This document shows, piece by piece, positions 13,501-26,978 of a stretch of DNA of 64,000 nucleotides. Under the pieces are notes generated by a model. The model made no database searches, had not been told where the DNA came from, and saw nothing but the letters and a program-made list of their open reading frames with translations. This DNA comes from Sanderia malayensis (lineage: Eukaryota; Cnidaria; Scyphozoa; Semaeostomeae; Pelagiidae). The position numbers were made by a program, and so were the translations under genes. The stretch lies in assembly GCA_013076295.1 (NCBI GenBank), contig RQOL01000521.1, positions 186,001-250,000 on the forward strand, written 5' to 3'. Position 1 is the stretch's first letter, and each line of letters starts with the position of its first letter.

Positions 13501-15127
13501 ACTTTTGATGACTTCCGATTTTTTCTTGACTGCCCAGTTTTAACGACTTCCGACTTTTTCTTCACTTCCCACTTTTGCTTTACTTCCCACCTTCTCTTGA
13601 CTGCCCAGTTTTAATGAGTTCCCACTTTTTCTATATTTCCCACTTTTTCTTCACTTCCCCTTTTTCTTGATTTCCAACATTTTCTTCACTTCCCACATTT
13701 TCTTGACTTCCCACGTTTCCTTGACTTTCCACTTTATCTTTACTTGCCCCTTTTTCATTATTTCCCACTTTGGATGATTCCCTTTTTTGGTGACTTCCCA
13801 CTTTTTCTTGAAATCCCATTTTTGTTGATTTCCCACATTTTATAAGTTGCCACTTTTTCTTCACTTCCCATCTTCTCTTGACTGTCCAGTTTTAATGACT
13901 TCCTACTTCTGCTTGGATTCCCACTTTTTCTTGACTTCCCATCTTCTCTTGACTGCCCAGTTTTAATGACTTCCCAGTTTTTTCTGACCTCCCACCTTTG
14001 ATGACTTCCAACTTTTGATGACCTCCCACTTTTGGTGACTTCCACTTTCGATCACTTCCCACTTTTTCTTGTTTTCCCACTTTAATGAATTCCATTTTTT
14101 GATGACTTCCCACTTTTTCTTAAAATCCCACTTTCGGTGACTTCCCACATGGCTTCCCAAATATTTGATGACTTCCCACTTCTCATGACTTCCCACTTTT
14201 CATGACTTACTACTTTTGATAACCTCCCACTTTCGGTGACTTCCCACTTTAGATGACTTCCCACTTTTTCTTATTTTCCCATTTTTGATGACTTCCCACT
14301 TTTCATGACTTCCCACTTTTGATGACTTCCCACTTTTTCTTGACTTTCCACTTTTTCTTTACTTCTCATCTTCTTATGGCTGCCCAGTTTTGATGGCTTC
14401 CCACTTCTTCTTAACTTCCCATTTTTTCTTCACTTCCAACATTTGATGACTTCCCACTTTTCATGACTTCCCACTTTTTCTTTACTTCCCACTTTTGATG
14501 ATTACCAATTTTGATGACTTCCCACTTTTGATGACCTCCCACTTTTGGTGACTTCCACTTTCGATCACTTCCCACTTTTTCTTGTTTTCGCACTTTTGAT
14601 GACCTCCCACTTTTCATGACTTCCCACTTTTGATGACTTCCACGTTAGGTGACTTCAAACTTTGGTAACTTCCAAAGTTTTCCTCATTTCCCCCTTTTTC
14701 TTGACTTCCCATTTTTTCTTCACTGCCACTTTTAAGGACTTCCCACTTTTTCTTCATTTCCCACTTTTGATTATTACCAATTTTGATGACTTGCCACTTT
14801 TTATGACGTCCCACTTTCGGTGACATCCCACTTTTTATGTCTTCCCACTTTTTATTGTTTTCCCACTTTTGATGACCTCCCACTTTTCATGACTTCTCAC
14901 TTTTGATGACTTCCACGTTAGGTGACTTCAAACATTGGTAAGTTCCAAAGTTTTCTTGACTTCCCACTTTTTTTTGACTACCAATTTTTTCTTCACTACC
15001 CACTTTTAACGACTTCCCATTTTTTCTTGATTTCCCAATTTTGATGACTTCCCACATTTGGTGACTTCCCATTTTTGATGACTTCCCACTTTTTCTTGAC
15101 TTTCCATTTTTTCTTTACTTCTCATCT

Positions 15128-15928
15128 TCTCTTGACTGCCCAGTTTTAATGACTTCCCACTTTTTCTTGATTTCCCACTTTTTCTTCACTTCCCACTTTT
15201 TCTTGACTTCCCACTTTTGATGAATTCCGACGTTTCCTTGACTTTCCACTTTATCTTTACTTGCCCGTTTTTCTTTATTTCCCACTTTTGATGATTCCCA
15301 TTTTTGGTGACTTCCCACTTTTTCTTGAAATTCCATTTTTGGTGATTTCCCACTTTTTATGAGTTCCCACTTTTTCTTGACTTCCCACATTTGCTGACTT
15401 TCCACTTTTCATGACTTCCCAGTTTTCATGACTTCCCACTTTTGATAACTTCCCACTTTCGGTGACTTCCCACTTTTGATGACGTCCCACTTTTTCTTGT
15501 TTTCCCACTTTTGATGACCTCCTACGTTTCATGACTTCCAACTTTTGATGACTTCCACGTTAGGTGACTTCAAACATTGGTAAGTTCCAAAGTTTTCTTC
15601 ACTTCCCACTTTTTTTTGACTTCCAATTTTTTCTTCACTGCCCACTTTTAAGGACTTCCCATTTTTTCTTGATTTCCCACTTTTGATGACGTCCCACTTT
15701 CGGTGACTTCCCACTTTTGATGACTTCCCACTTTTTCTTGACTTTCCACTTTTTCTTTACTTCTCATCTTCTCTTGACTGCCCAGTTTTAATGACTTCCC
15801 ACTTTTTCTTGATTTCCCACTTTTTCTTCACTTCCCACCTTTCCTTGACTTCCCACTTTTGATGACTTCCCACTTTTTCTTGAAATCCCATTTTTTGTGA
15901 CTTCCCACTTTTCATGACTTCCCACTCT
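15128..15928. repeat. ~800-bp dispersed block, second copy
   Basis: Partner of 9,745-10,545 at offset 5,383. It overlaps the start of the X block (from ~15,830), so the mosaic and the 3.9-kb HOR region were joined inside related sequence. Confidence 0.75.
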
Positions 15929-16752
15929 TTCTTCACTACCCACTTTTTCTCTACTTCCCATTTTTTCTTGACTGCCCAGTTTTATTGACTTCCAACTTTT
16001 GCTTGATTTCCCACTTTTTCTTGACTTCCGACTTTTGATGATTTTCAACTTTTTCTTGACTTTCTACTCTATCTTGACTTTCCACTTTTTCTTGACTTCC
16101 CATCTTCTCTTGACTGCCCAGTTCTAATCACTTCCCACTTTTTCTTGTTTTCCCACTTTTGATTACTTCCCACTTTTGGTGACTTGCCACTTTTGATGAC
16201 TTCCCAATTTTTCTTGTTTTCCCACTTTTGATGACCTCCCATTTTTCATAACTTGCCACTTTTGATGATTTCCATGTTAGGTGACTTCAAATATTTGGTA
16301 ACTTCCAAAGTTTTCTTCACTTCCCACTTTTTCTTAAATTCCCATTTTTTCTTCACTGCCCACTTTCAAAAAGTTCCCACTTTTTCTTGATTACCCACTT
16401 TTTCTTGACTTCCCACTTTTTCTAGACTTCCCACCTTTGATGACTTCCCACTTTTTCTTGAATTTCCACTTTATCTTGACTTCCCACTTTTTCTTGACTT
16501 CCCATCTTCTCTTGACTGCCCAGTTTTAACGATTTCCCACTTTGCATGATCTCCCACTTTTCATGACTTCCCACTTTTCATGACTTCCCACTTTCAGTGA
16601 CTTCCCACTTTTGATGATTTCCCACGGTTTCTTGTTTTCCCACTTTTTATGACTTCCCACTTTTCATGACTTCCCACTTTTGATGACTTCCCAGTTTCGG
16701 TGACTTCCCACTTTTGATGACTTACCACTTTTTCTTCACTTCCCACTTTTTC
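15830..16752. repeat. X block, first copy
   Basis: Matches 19,115-20,036 at offsets 3,284-3,285, using the GTTCTAATCA anchor at 16,121 and 19,406 and the TTTGCATGAT anchor at 16,541 and 19,825. It carries the landmark variant CATGTTAGG at 16,273, in which the usual CACGTTAGG has lost its CpG. Confidence 0.78.
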
Positions 16753-19092
16753 TTGAAATCACATTTTTTTAGACTTCCCACTTTTCATGACTTCCCACTC
16801 TTTGTTCACTACCCTCTTTTCTCTACTTTCCATCTTCTCTTGACTGCCCAGTTTTAATGACTTCCAACTTTTGCTTGATTTCCCATTTTTTCTTGACTTC
16901 CCACTTTTGATGATTTTCAACTTTTTCCTGACTTTCTACTCTATCTTGACTTTCCACTTTTTCTTGACTTCCCATCTTTCTTGACTGCCCAGTTCTAATG
17001 ACTTCCCACTTTTTCTTGTTTTCCCACTTTTGATTACTTCCCACTTTTCATGACTTCCCACTTTTGATAACTTCCCACTTTTGGTGACTTGCCACTTTTG
17101 ATGACTTCCCAATTTTTCTTGTTTTCCCACTTTTGATGACCTCCCATTTTTCATAACTTGCCACTTTTGATGATTTCCATGTTAGGTGACTTCAAAAATT
17201 TGGTAACTTCCAAAGTTTTCTTCACTTCCCACTTTTTCTTAAATTCCCATTTTTTCTTCACTGCCCACTTTTAAAAAGTTCCCACTTTTTCTTGATTTCC
17301 CACTTTTTCTTGACTTCCCACTTTTTCTAGACTTCCCACCTTTGATGCCTTCCCACTTTTTCTTGACTTTCCACTTTATCTTGACTTCCCATTTTTTCTT
17401 GACTTCCCATCTTCTCTTGACTGCCCAGTTTTAACGATTTCCCACTTTCTCTTTACTTCCCACTTTGCATGATCTCCCACTTTTCATGACTTCCACTTTT
17501 CATGACTTCCCACTTTCAGTGACTTCCCACTTTTGATGATTTCCCACGGTTTCTTGTTTTCCCACTTTTTATGACTTCCCACTTTTCATGACTTCCCACT
17601 TTTGATGACTTCCCAATTTCAGTGACTTCCCACTTTTGATGACTTCCCACTTTTTCTTCACTTCCCACTTTTTCTTGACTTCCCACTTTTCCTTCACTTT
17701 CCACTCTATCTTTATTTCCCAGTTTTGATGATTCCCATTTTTGGTGACTTCCCACTTTTTCTTGTAATCCCATTTGTTGTGACTTCCCACTTTTCACGAG
17801 TTCCCACTTTTTCGTCATCTCCAACATTTTCTTTACCTCCCACCTTCTCTTGACTGCCCAGTTTTAATGACTTTCCTCTTTTTTTGATTTCCCACTATTT
17901 CTTGACTTCCCACTTCTTCTTGACTTCCCACTTTTGATGACTTCCCACTTTTTCTTGACTTTCCACATTATCTTGACTTCCCACTTTTTCTTGACTTCCC
18001 ATCCTCTCTTGACTGCCCAGTTTTAACGACTTCCCACTTTTTCTTGATTTTCCACTTTTTCTTCACTTCCCACTTTTTCTTGACTTCCCAACTTTTCATG
18101 ACTTCCCACTTTTAATGATTTCCAAGTTTTTTTTACCTTCCCACTTTTAATGACTTACCCACTTTCGGTGACTTCCCACTCTTAATGACTTCCAACTTGT
18201 TCTTCACTTCCCACTATTGATGACCTCCCATTTTTTCTTCACTTCCCACTTTTGATCACTTTCAATTTTTGATGGCTGCCCACTTTTTCTTGGCTTCCAA
18301 TTTTTTTTGACTTCCCACATTTGATGACTTCCCACTTTTCATGACTTCCCGCTTTATCTTGACTTCCCACTTTTTCTTCATTTCCCATCTTCTCTTGACT
18401 GCCCAGTTTTAACGACTTCCCACTTTTCTTCACTTCCCACTTTTACTTTACTTCCCACCTTCTCCTCACTGCCCAGTTTTAATGACTTGCCACTTTTGTA
18501 TGACTTCCCACTTTTTCTTGACTGCCCACTTTTTTTTGACTTCCCACATTTGATGACCTCCCACTTTTCGAGACCTCCCACTTTTCATGACTTCCCACTT
18601 TTCATGACTTCCCACTTTCGGTGACTTCCCACTTTTGATGACTTCCCACTTTTTCTTCTTTTCCCACTTTTGATCACCTCCCACTTTTCATAACTTCCCA
18701 CTTTTGATGATTTCCACGTTAGGTGACTTCAAACTTTGGTAACTTCAAAAGTTTTCTTCACTTCCCACTTTTTCTTGACTTCCCACATTTGATGACTTCC
18801 CACTTTTTCTTGACTTTCCATTTTATCTTGACTTCCCACTTTTTCTTGACTTCCCATCTTCTCTTGACTGCCCAGTTTTAATGATTTCCCGCTTTTTCTT
18901 TACTTCCCACTTTTTCTAGACTTCCCACTTTTGATGACTTCCCATTTTTTCTTGACTGCCCAGTTTTAACAACTTCCGACTTTTTCTTCACTTCCCACTT
19001 TTTCTTTACTTCCCACCTTCTCTTGACTGCCCAGTTTTAATGACCTGCCACTTTTGCTTGATTTCCCACTTTTTCTTGACTGCCCACTTTTT
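16753..19092. repeat. Y block, first copy
   Basis: Matches 20,681-23,078. The offset is 3,930 at the rare AAATCACATT anchor (16,756 and 20,686) and rises to 3,986 by the TGACCTGCCA anchor (19,041 and 23,027). The second copy has therefore gained about 56 bp, roughly three monomers, somewhere near 22,000. The TTTGCATGAT anchor of X also occurs inside Y at 17,464, so X and Y themselves descend from a common shorter repeat. Confidence 0.78.
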
Positions 19093-19114
19093 CTTGACTT
19101 CCCACTTTTTCTTC

Positions 19115-20036
19115 ACTTCCCACCTTTTCTTGACTTCCCACTTTTGATGACTTCCCACTTTTTCTTGAAATCCCATTTTTTGTGACTTCCCACTTTTCAT
19201 GACTTCCCACTCTTTGTTCACTACCCACTTTTTCTCTACTTCCCATTTTTTCTTGACTGCCCAGTTTTATTGACTTCCAACTTTTGCTTGATTTCCCACT
19301 TTTTCTTGACTTCCGACTTTTGATGATTTTCAACTTTTTCTTGACTTTCTACTCTATCTTGACTTTCCACTTTTTCTTGACTTCCCATCTTCTCTTGACT
19401 GCCCAGTTCTAATCACTTCCCACTTTTTCTTGTTTTCCCACTTTTGATTACTTCCCACTTTTGGTGACTTGCCACTTTTGATGACTTCCCAATTTTTCTT
19501 GTTTTCCCACTTTTGATGACCTCCCATTTTTCATAACTTGCCACTTTTGATGATTTCCATGTTAGGTGACTTCAAAAATTTGGTAACTTCCAAAGTTTTC
19601 TTCACTTCCCACTTTTTCTTAAATTCCCATTTCTTCTTCACTGCCCACTTTCAAAAAGTTCCCACTTTGTCTTGATTTCCCACTTTTCTTGACTTCCCAC
19701 TTTTTCTAGACTTCCCACCTTTGATGACTTCCCACTTTTTCTTGACTTTCCACTTTATCTTGACTTCCCACTTTTTCTTGACTTCCCATCTTCTCTTGAC
19801 TGCCGAGTTTTAACGATTTCCCACTTTGCATGATCTCCCACTTTTCATGACTTCCCACTTTTCATGACTTCCCACTTTCAGTGACTTCCCACTTTTGATA
19901 ATTTCCCACGGTTTCTTGTTTTCCCACTTTTTATGACTTCCCACTTTTCATGACTTCCCACTTTTGATGACTTCCCAATTTCGGTGACTTCCCACTTTTG
20001 ATGATTTACCACTTTTTCTTCACTTCCCACTTTTTC
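19115..20036. repeat. X block, second copy
   Basis: Partner of 15,830-16,752. It is followed by ~640 bp (20,037-20,680) whose order matches neither X nor Y flank exactly. That stretch contains monomers seen around 17,650-18,400 and 26,460-26,520. Confidence 0.76.
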
Positions 20037-20680
20037 TTGACTTCCCACTTTTCCTTCACTTTCCACTCTATCTTTTATTCCCAGTTTTGATGATTCCCAT
20101 TTTTGGTGACTTCCCACTTTTTCTTGTAATCCCATTTTTTGTGACTTCCCACTTTTCACGAGTTCCCATTTCTTCGTCATCTCCAACATTTTCTTTACCT
20201 CCCACCTTCTCTTGACTGCCCATTTTTAATGACTTTCCTCTTTTTTTGATTTCCCACTATTTCTTGACTTCCCACTTTTTCTTAACTTCCCACTTTTGAT
20301 GACTTCCCACTTTTTCTTGACTTTCCACTTGATCTTGACTTCCCACTTTATCTTGACTTCCCACTTTTCATGACTTCCCATTTTCGGTGACTTCCCACTT
20401 TTGATGACTTCCCACTTTTTCTTGTTTTCCCACTTTTGATCACCTCCCACTTTTCATAACTTCCCACTTTTGATGACCTCCCATCTTTTCTTCACTTCCC
20501 ACTTTTGATCACTTTCAATTTTTGATGGCTGCCCACTTTTTCTTGGCTTCCAATTTCTTTTGACTTCCCACATTTGATGACTTCCCACTTTTGATGACTT
20601 CCCACTTCTTCTTGATTTCCCACTTTTTCTTCACTTCCCACCTTTTCTTGACTTCCCACTTTTGATGACTTCCCACTTTT

Positions 20681-23078
20681 TCTTGAAATCACATTTTATC
20701 TGACTTCCCACTTTTCATGACTTCCCACTCTTTGTTCACTACCCTCTATTCTCTACTTCCCATCTTCACTTGACTGCCCAGTTTTAATGACTTCCAACTT
20801 TTGCTTGATTTCCCACTTTTTCTTGACTTCCCACTTTTGATGATTTTCAACTTTTTCTTGACTTTCTACTCTATCTTGACTTTCCACTTTTTCTTGACTT
20901 CCCATCTTTCTTGACTGCCCAGTTCTAATGACTTCCCACTTTTTCTTGTTTTCCCACTTTTGATTACTTCCCACTTTTCATGACTTCCCACTTTTGATAA
21001 CTTCCCACTTTTGGTGACTTGCCACTTTTGATGACTTCCCAATTTTTCTTGTTTTCCCACTTTTGATGACCTCCCATTTTTCATAACTTGCCCCTTTTGA
21101 TGATTTCCATGTTAGGTGACTTCAAAAATTTGGTAACTTCCAAAGTTTTCTTCACTTCCCACTTTTTCTTAAATTCCCATTTTTTCTTCACTGCCCACTT
21201 TTAAAAAGTTCCCACTTTTTCTTGATTTCCCACTTTTTCTTGACTTCCCATTTTTTCTAGACTTCCCACCTTTGATGACTTCCCACTTTTTCTTGACTTT
21301 CCACTTTATCTTGACTTCCCACTTTTTCTTGACTTCCCATCTTCTCTTGACTGCCCAGTTTTAACGATTTCCCACTTTTTCTTTACTTCCCACTTTGCAT
21401 GATCTCCCACTTTTCATGACTTCCCACTTTTCATGACTTCCCACTTTCAGTGACTTCCCACTTTTGATGATTTCCCACGGTTTCTTGTTTTCCCACTTTT
21501 TATGACTTCCCACTTTTCATGACTTCCCACTTTTGATGACTTCCCAATTTCGGTGACTTCCCACTTTTGATGACTTCCCACTTTTTCTTCACTTCCCACT
21601 TTTTCTTGACTTCCCACTTTTCCTTCACTTTCCACTCTATCTTTATTTCCCAGTTTTGATGATTCCCATTTTTGGTGACTTCCCACTTTTTCTTGTAATC
21701 CCATTTTTTGTGACTTCCCACTTTTCACGAGTTCCCACTTTTTCGTCATCTCCAACATTTTCTTTACCTCCCACCTTCTCTTGACTGCCCAGTTTCAATG
21801 ACTTTCCCCTTTTTTTGATTTCCCACTATTTCTTGACTTCCCACTTCTTCTTGACTTCCCACTTTTGATGACTTCCCACTTTTTCTTGACTTTCCACTTT
21901 ATCTTGACTTCCCACTTTTTCTTGACTTCCCATCCTCTCTTGACTGCCCAGTTTTAATGACTTCCCACTTTTTCTTGATTTTCCACTTTTTCTTCACTTC
22001 CCACTTTTTCTTGACCTCCCACATTTTCTTGACTTCCCACTTTTTCTTGACTTCGCACTTTTTCTTGACTTCCCAACTTTTCATGACTTCCCACTTTTAA
22101 TGATTTCCAAGTTTTTTTTACCTTCCCACTTTTAATGACTTACCCACTTTCGGTGACTTCCCACTCTTAATGACTTCCAACTTGTTCTTCACTTCCCACT
22201 TTTGATGACCTCCCATTTTTTCTACACTTCCCACTTTTGATCACTTTCAATTTTTGATGGCTGCCCACTTTTTCTTGGCTTCCAATTTTTTTTGACTTCC
22301 CACATTTGATGACTTCCCACTTTTCATGACTTCCCGCTTTATCTTGACTTCCCACTTTTTCTTCATTTCCCATCTTCTCTTGACTGCCCAGTTTTAACGA
22401 CTTCCCACTTTTTCTTCACTTCCCACTTTTACTTTACTTCCCACCTTCTCTTCACTGCCCAGTTTTAATGACTTGCCACTTTTCTATGACTTCCCACTTT
22501 TTCTTGACTGCCCACTTTTTCTTGACTTCCCACATTTGATGACCTCCCACTTTTCGAGACCTCCCACTTTTCATGACTTCCCACTTTTCATGACTTCCCA
22601 CTTTCGGTGACTTCCCACTTTTGATGACTTCCCACTTTTTCTTCTTTTCCCACTTTTGATCACCTCCCACTTTTCATAACTTCCCACTTTTGATGATTTC
22701 CACGTTAGGTGACTTCAAACTTTGGTAACTTCAAAAGTTTTCTCCACTTCCCACTTTTTCTTGACTTCCCACATTTGATGACTTCCCACTTTTTCTTGAC
22801 TTTCCACTTTATCTTGACTTCCCACTTTTTCTTGACTTCCCATCTTCTCTTGACTGCCCAGTTTTAATGATTTCCCGCTTTTTCTTGACTTCCCACTTTT
22901 TCTAGACTTCCCACTTTTGATGACTTTCCATTTTTTCTTGACTGCCCAGTTTTAACGACTTCCGACTTTTTCTTCACTTCCCATATTTTCTTTACTTCCC
23001 ACCTTCTCTTGACTGCCCAGTTTTAATGACCTGCCACTTTTGCTTGATTTCCCACTTTTTCTTGACTGCCCACTTTTT
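20681..23078. repeat. Y block, second copy
   Basis: Partner of 16,753-19,092, with about 56 bp extra near 22,000 (additional TTCTTGAC-type units around 21,990-22,070). The CATGTTAGG landmark variant lies at 21,108, 3,930 bp from its partner at 17,178. Confidence 0.78.
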
Positions 23079-23240
23079 CTTGACTTCCCACATTTGATGA
23101 CCTCCCACTTTTCATGACTTCCCACTTTTCATGACTTCCCACTTTTCAAGACTTTCCACTTTCAGTGACTTCCCACTTTAGATGACTTCCCACGTTTTCT
23201 TGTTTTCCCACTTTTGATGACTTCCCACTTTTCATGACTT

Positions 23241-23615
23241 CCCACTCTTAATGACTTCCAACTTGTTCTTCACTTCCCACTATTGATGACCTCCCATTTT
23301 TTCTTCACTTCCCACTTTTGATCACTTTCAATTTTTGATGGCTGCCCACTTTTTCTTGGCTTCCAATTTTTTTTGACTTCCCACATTTGATGACTTCCCA
23401 CTTTTCATGACTTCCCGCTTTATCTTGACTTCCCACTTTTTCTTCATTTCCCATCTTCTCTTGACTGCCCAGTTTTAACGACTTCCCACTTTTCTTCACT
23501 TCCCACTTTTACTTTACTTCCCACCTTCTCCTCACTGCCCAGTTTTAATGACTTGCCACTTTTGTATGACTTCCCACTTTTTCTTGACTGCCCACTTTTT
23601 CTTGACTTCCCATAT
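23241..23615. repeat. Partial third copy of an internal Y segment
   Basis: This 375-bp stretch matches 18,175-18,549 at offset 5,066 and also the equivalent part of the second Y copy. It begins at a CTCTTAATGAC unit and ends where the source continues with an ACATTTGATGACC unit but this copy reads ATATTTGATGAC. It marks an extra recombination product at the right edge of the X/Y region. Confidence 0.72.
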
Positions 23616-24913
23616 TTGATGACTTCCCACTTTTCATGACTTCCCACTTTTCATGACTTACAACTTTTGATAACCTCCCACTTTTGGTGGCTTCCCACTT
23701 TAGATGACTTCCCACTTTTTCTTGTTTTCCCATTTTTGATGACTTCCCACTTTTCATGACTTCCCACTTTTGATGACTTTCCACTTTTTCTTGACTTTCC
23801 ACTTTCTCTTTACTTGTCATCTTCTTATGACTGCCCAGTTTTGATGGCTTCCCACTTCTTCGTAACTTCCCATTTTTTCTTCACTTCCCATATTTGATGA
23901 CTTCCCACTTTTCATGACTTCCCACTTTTTCTTTACTTCCCACTTTTGATGATTACCAATTTTGAAGACTTCCCTTTTTTGATGACCTCCCACTTTTGGT
24001 GACTTCCACTTTCGATCACTTCCCACTTTTTCTTGTTTTCCCACTTTAATGAATTCCAACTTTTGATGACTTCCCTATTTTCGTAAAATCTCATTTTTGG
24101 TGACTTCCCACTTTTCATGAGTTGCCACTTCCTCTTCGCTTCCCACTTATTCTTTACTTCCCATCTTCTCTTGACTGCCCACTTTTGATGACTTCCCAAT
24201 TTTTCTTGACTTTCCACTTTTTCTTTACTTCTCATCTTCTCTTGACTGCCCAGTTTTAATGACTTCCCACTTTTTCTTGATTTCCCACTTTTTCTTCACT
24301 TCCCACCTTTTCTTGACTTCCCATTTTTGATTACTTCCCACTTTTTCTTGAAATCCCATTTTTTCTGACTTCCCACTTTTCATGACTTCCCACTCTTTGT
24401 TCACTACCCATTTTTCTCTACTTCCCATCTTCTCTTGACTGCCCAGTTTTAATGACTTCCAACTTTTGCTTGATTTCCCACTTTTTCTTGACTTCCCACT
24501 TTTGATGATTTTCAACTTTTTCTTGACTTTCTACTCTATCTTGACTTTCAACTTTTTCTTGACTTCCCATTTTTTCTTCACTGCCCACTTTTAAAGAGTT
24601 CCCACTTTTTCTTGATTTCCCACTTTTTCTTGACTTCCCACTTTTTCTAGACTTCCCACTTTTGATGATTTTCAACTTTTTCTTGATTTTCTACTCTATC
24701 TTGATTTCCCACTTTTTCTTCACTTCCCACTTTTTTTTGACTTCCCACTTTTCCTTCACTTTCCACTCTATCTTTATTTCCCACTTTTGATTATTCCCAT
24801 TTTTGGTGACTTCCCACTTTTTCTTGTAATCCCATTTTTTGTTACTTCCCACTTTTCATGATTTCCCACTTTTTCCTCACCTCCCACATTTTCTTTACCT
24901 CCCACCTTCTCTT
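23616..24913. repeat. Short mosaic between the X/Y region and the S super-repeat
   Basis: At ~23,620-24,100 the monomer order is of left-HOR type (the TTCTTATGACTGCC unit and units near the CTTTAATGAATTCC variant). At ~24,230-24,700 it resembles ~10,650-11,200. The last ~80 bp before 24,914 resemble the S phase point in layout but carry several substitutions against 36,060-36,146, so homology to S fades here rather than stopping sharply. Confidence 0.65.
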
Positions 24914-26970
24914 GACTGGCCAGTTTTAATGACTTTCCTCTTTTTTTGATTTCCCACTTTTTCTTGACTTGCCACTTTTTCCTGACTTCCCACTCTTGAT
25001 GACTTCCCACTTTTTCTTGACTTTCCACTTTATCTTGACTTCCCACTTTTTCTTGACTTCCCATCTTCTCTTGACTGCCCAGTTTTAATGACTTCCCACT
25101 TTTTCTTGATTTTCCACTTTTTCTTCACTTCCCACTTTTTCTTGACTTCCACTTTTTCTTGACTTCCCACATTTGATGACTTCCCACTTTTCATGACTTC
25201 CCGCTTTTTCCTGATCTCCCACGTTTGATGACTTCCACCTTTTGATTACTTCCCAGTTTTCATGAGTTGCCACTTTTTCTTCATCTCCCACATTTTCTCT
25301 ACTTCCCACCTTCACTTGACTGCCCAGTTTTAATGACTTTCCTCTGTTTTTGATTTCCACTCTTTTTCTTGACTTCCCACTTTTGACGACTTCCCACTTT
25401 TCTTGACTTTCGACTTTATCTTGACTTCCCACTTTTTCTTGACTTCCCATCTTCTCTTGACTGCCCAGTTTTAATGACTTCCCACTTTTTCTTGATTTTC
25501 CAACTTTTGCTTGATTTCCCACTTTTTCTTGACTTCCCACTTTTTCTTGACTTCCCACTTTTTCTTGACTTCCCACTTTGCCTTGACTTCCCACTTTTTC
25601 TTGACTTCCCAACTTTTGATGACTTTCCCCCCTTTTTCTTGACTTCCCATTTTTTCTTGACTTCCCACTTTTGATGACTCCCAACTTCTGATGATTTCCA
25701 ACTTGTTTTTACCTTCCCACTTTTGATGACTTCCCACGTTTTCTTGTTTTCCCACTTTTGATGACTTCCCACTTTTCATGACTTCCCACTTTTGATAGCT
25801 TCCCAGTTTCGGTGACTTCCCACTTTTGATGATTTCCACGTTAGGTGACTTCAAACTTTGGTAACTTCCAAAGCTTTCTTCACTTCCCAATTTTTCTTGC
25901 CTTCCCATTTTTTCTTCACTGCCCCCTTTTTCTTGATTTCCAACATTTTCTTCACTTCCCACACTTTCTTGACTTCACACGTTTCCTTGACTTTCCACTT
26001 TATCTTTACTTGCCCCTTTTTCATTATTTCCCACTTTGGATGATTCCCATTTTTGGTGACTTCCCACTTTTTCTTGACTTTCGACTTTATCTTGACTTCC
26101 CACTTTTTCTTGACTTCCCATCTTCTCTTGACTGCCCAGTTTGAATGACTTCCCACTTTTTCTTGATTTTCCAACTTTTGCTTGATTTCCCACTTTTTCT
26201 TGACTTCCCACTTTTTCCTGACTTCCCACTTTTTCTTGACTTCCCACTTTGCCTTGACTTCCCACTTTTTCTTGTCTTCCCAACTTTTGATGACTTCCCA
26301 CTTTTTCTTGACTTCCCATTTTTTCTTGACTTCCCACTTTTGATGACTCCCAACTTTTGATGACTTCCAACTTGTTTTTACCTTCCCACTTTTGATGACT
26401 TCCCACTTTCAGTGACTTCCCACTTTTAATGACTTCCCACGTTTTCTTGTTTTCCCACTTTTGATGACTTCCCACTTTTTCTTCTTTTCCCACTTTTGAT
26501 CACCTCCCACTTTTCATAACTTCCCACTTTGATGATTTCCACGTTAGGTGACTTCAAACTTTGGTAACTTCAAAAGTTTTCTTCACTTCCCACTTTTTCT
26601 TGACTTCCCACATTTGATGACTTCCCACTTTTTCTAGACTTCCCACTTTTGATGACTTCCCATGTTTTCTTGACTTTCCACTTTATCTTGACTTTCCACT
26701 TTTTGTTGACTTCCCATCTTCTCTTGACTGCCCAGTTTTAACGGCTTCCGACTTTTTCTTCCCTTCCCGCTTTTTCTTTACTTCTCACCTTCTTTGACTG
26801 CCCAGTTTTAATGACTTGCCACTTTTGCTTGATTTCCACTTTTTCTTGACTGCCCACTTTTTCTTGACTTCCCACATTTGATGACTTCCCATCTTTCATG
26901 ACCTCCAACTTTTCATGACTTCCCACTTTTCATGACTTCCCACTTTCAGTGACTTCCCACTTTTGATGAC

Positions 26971-26978
26971 TTCCCACG
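26971..26978 (-). promoter_or_regulatory. Example of a full CGTGGGAA (CSL/RBPJ-type) motif
   Basis: TTCCCACG on the + strand reads CGTGGGAA on the minus strand, matching the established RBPJ/Su(H) consensus YGTGGGAA. Other full matches start at 23,187 and 30,451, and such sites recur once or more per S sub-repeat in the unit CACGTTTTCTTG. The 7-bp core GTGGGAA is present in most monomers. This is a sequence match only; occupancy is unknown. Confidence 0.4.

Larger units (their letters stand above)
7089..15829. repeat. Mosaic satellite region, partly resolved
   Basis: No single period covers this region. It contains a 606-bp tandem duplication (8,069-9,230), a block at 9,745-10,545 that recurs at 15,128-15,928, and a related third version near 12,640-13,050. 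Left-HOR-type sequence returns at ~9,240-9,700 and ~13,890-14,600. A private landmark variant containing AAACATTGGTAAG is common here and returns only in the right flank after ~57,000. An intact hairpin landmark lies at 14,657-14,680. No gene or non-satellite sequence was seen. Confidence 0.7.

Noticed and set aside
25474..26144. Plus-strand open frames rich in Phe, Leu and Pro that look like membrane or signal segments
   Set aside because: They are translations of CTTTTTCTTGACTTCCC-type units (FPLFLD repeats), and the hydrophobicity comes from T-rich codons alone.
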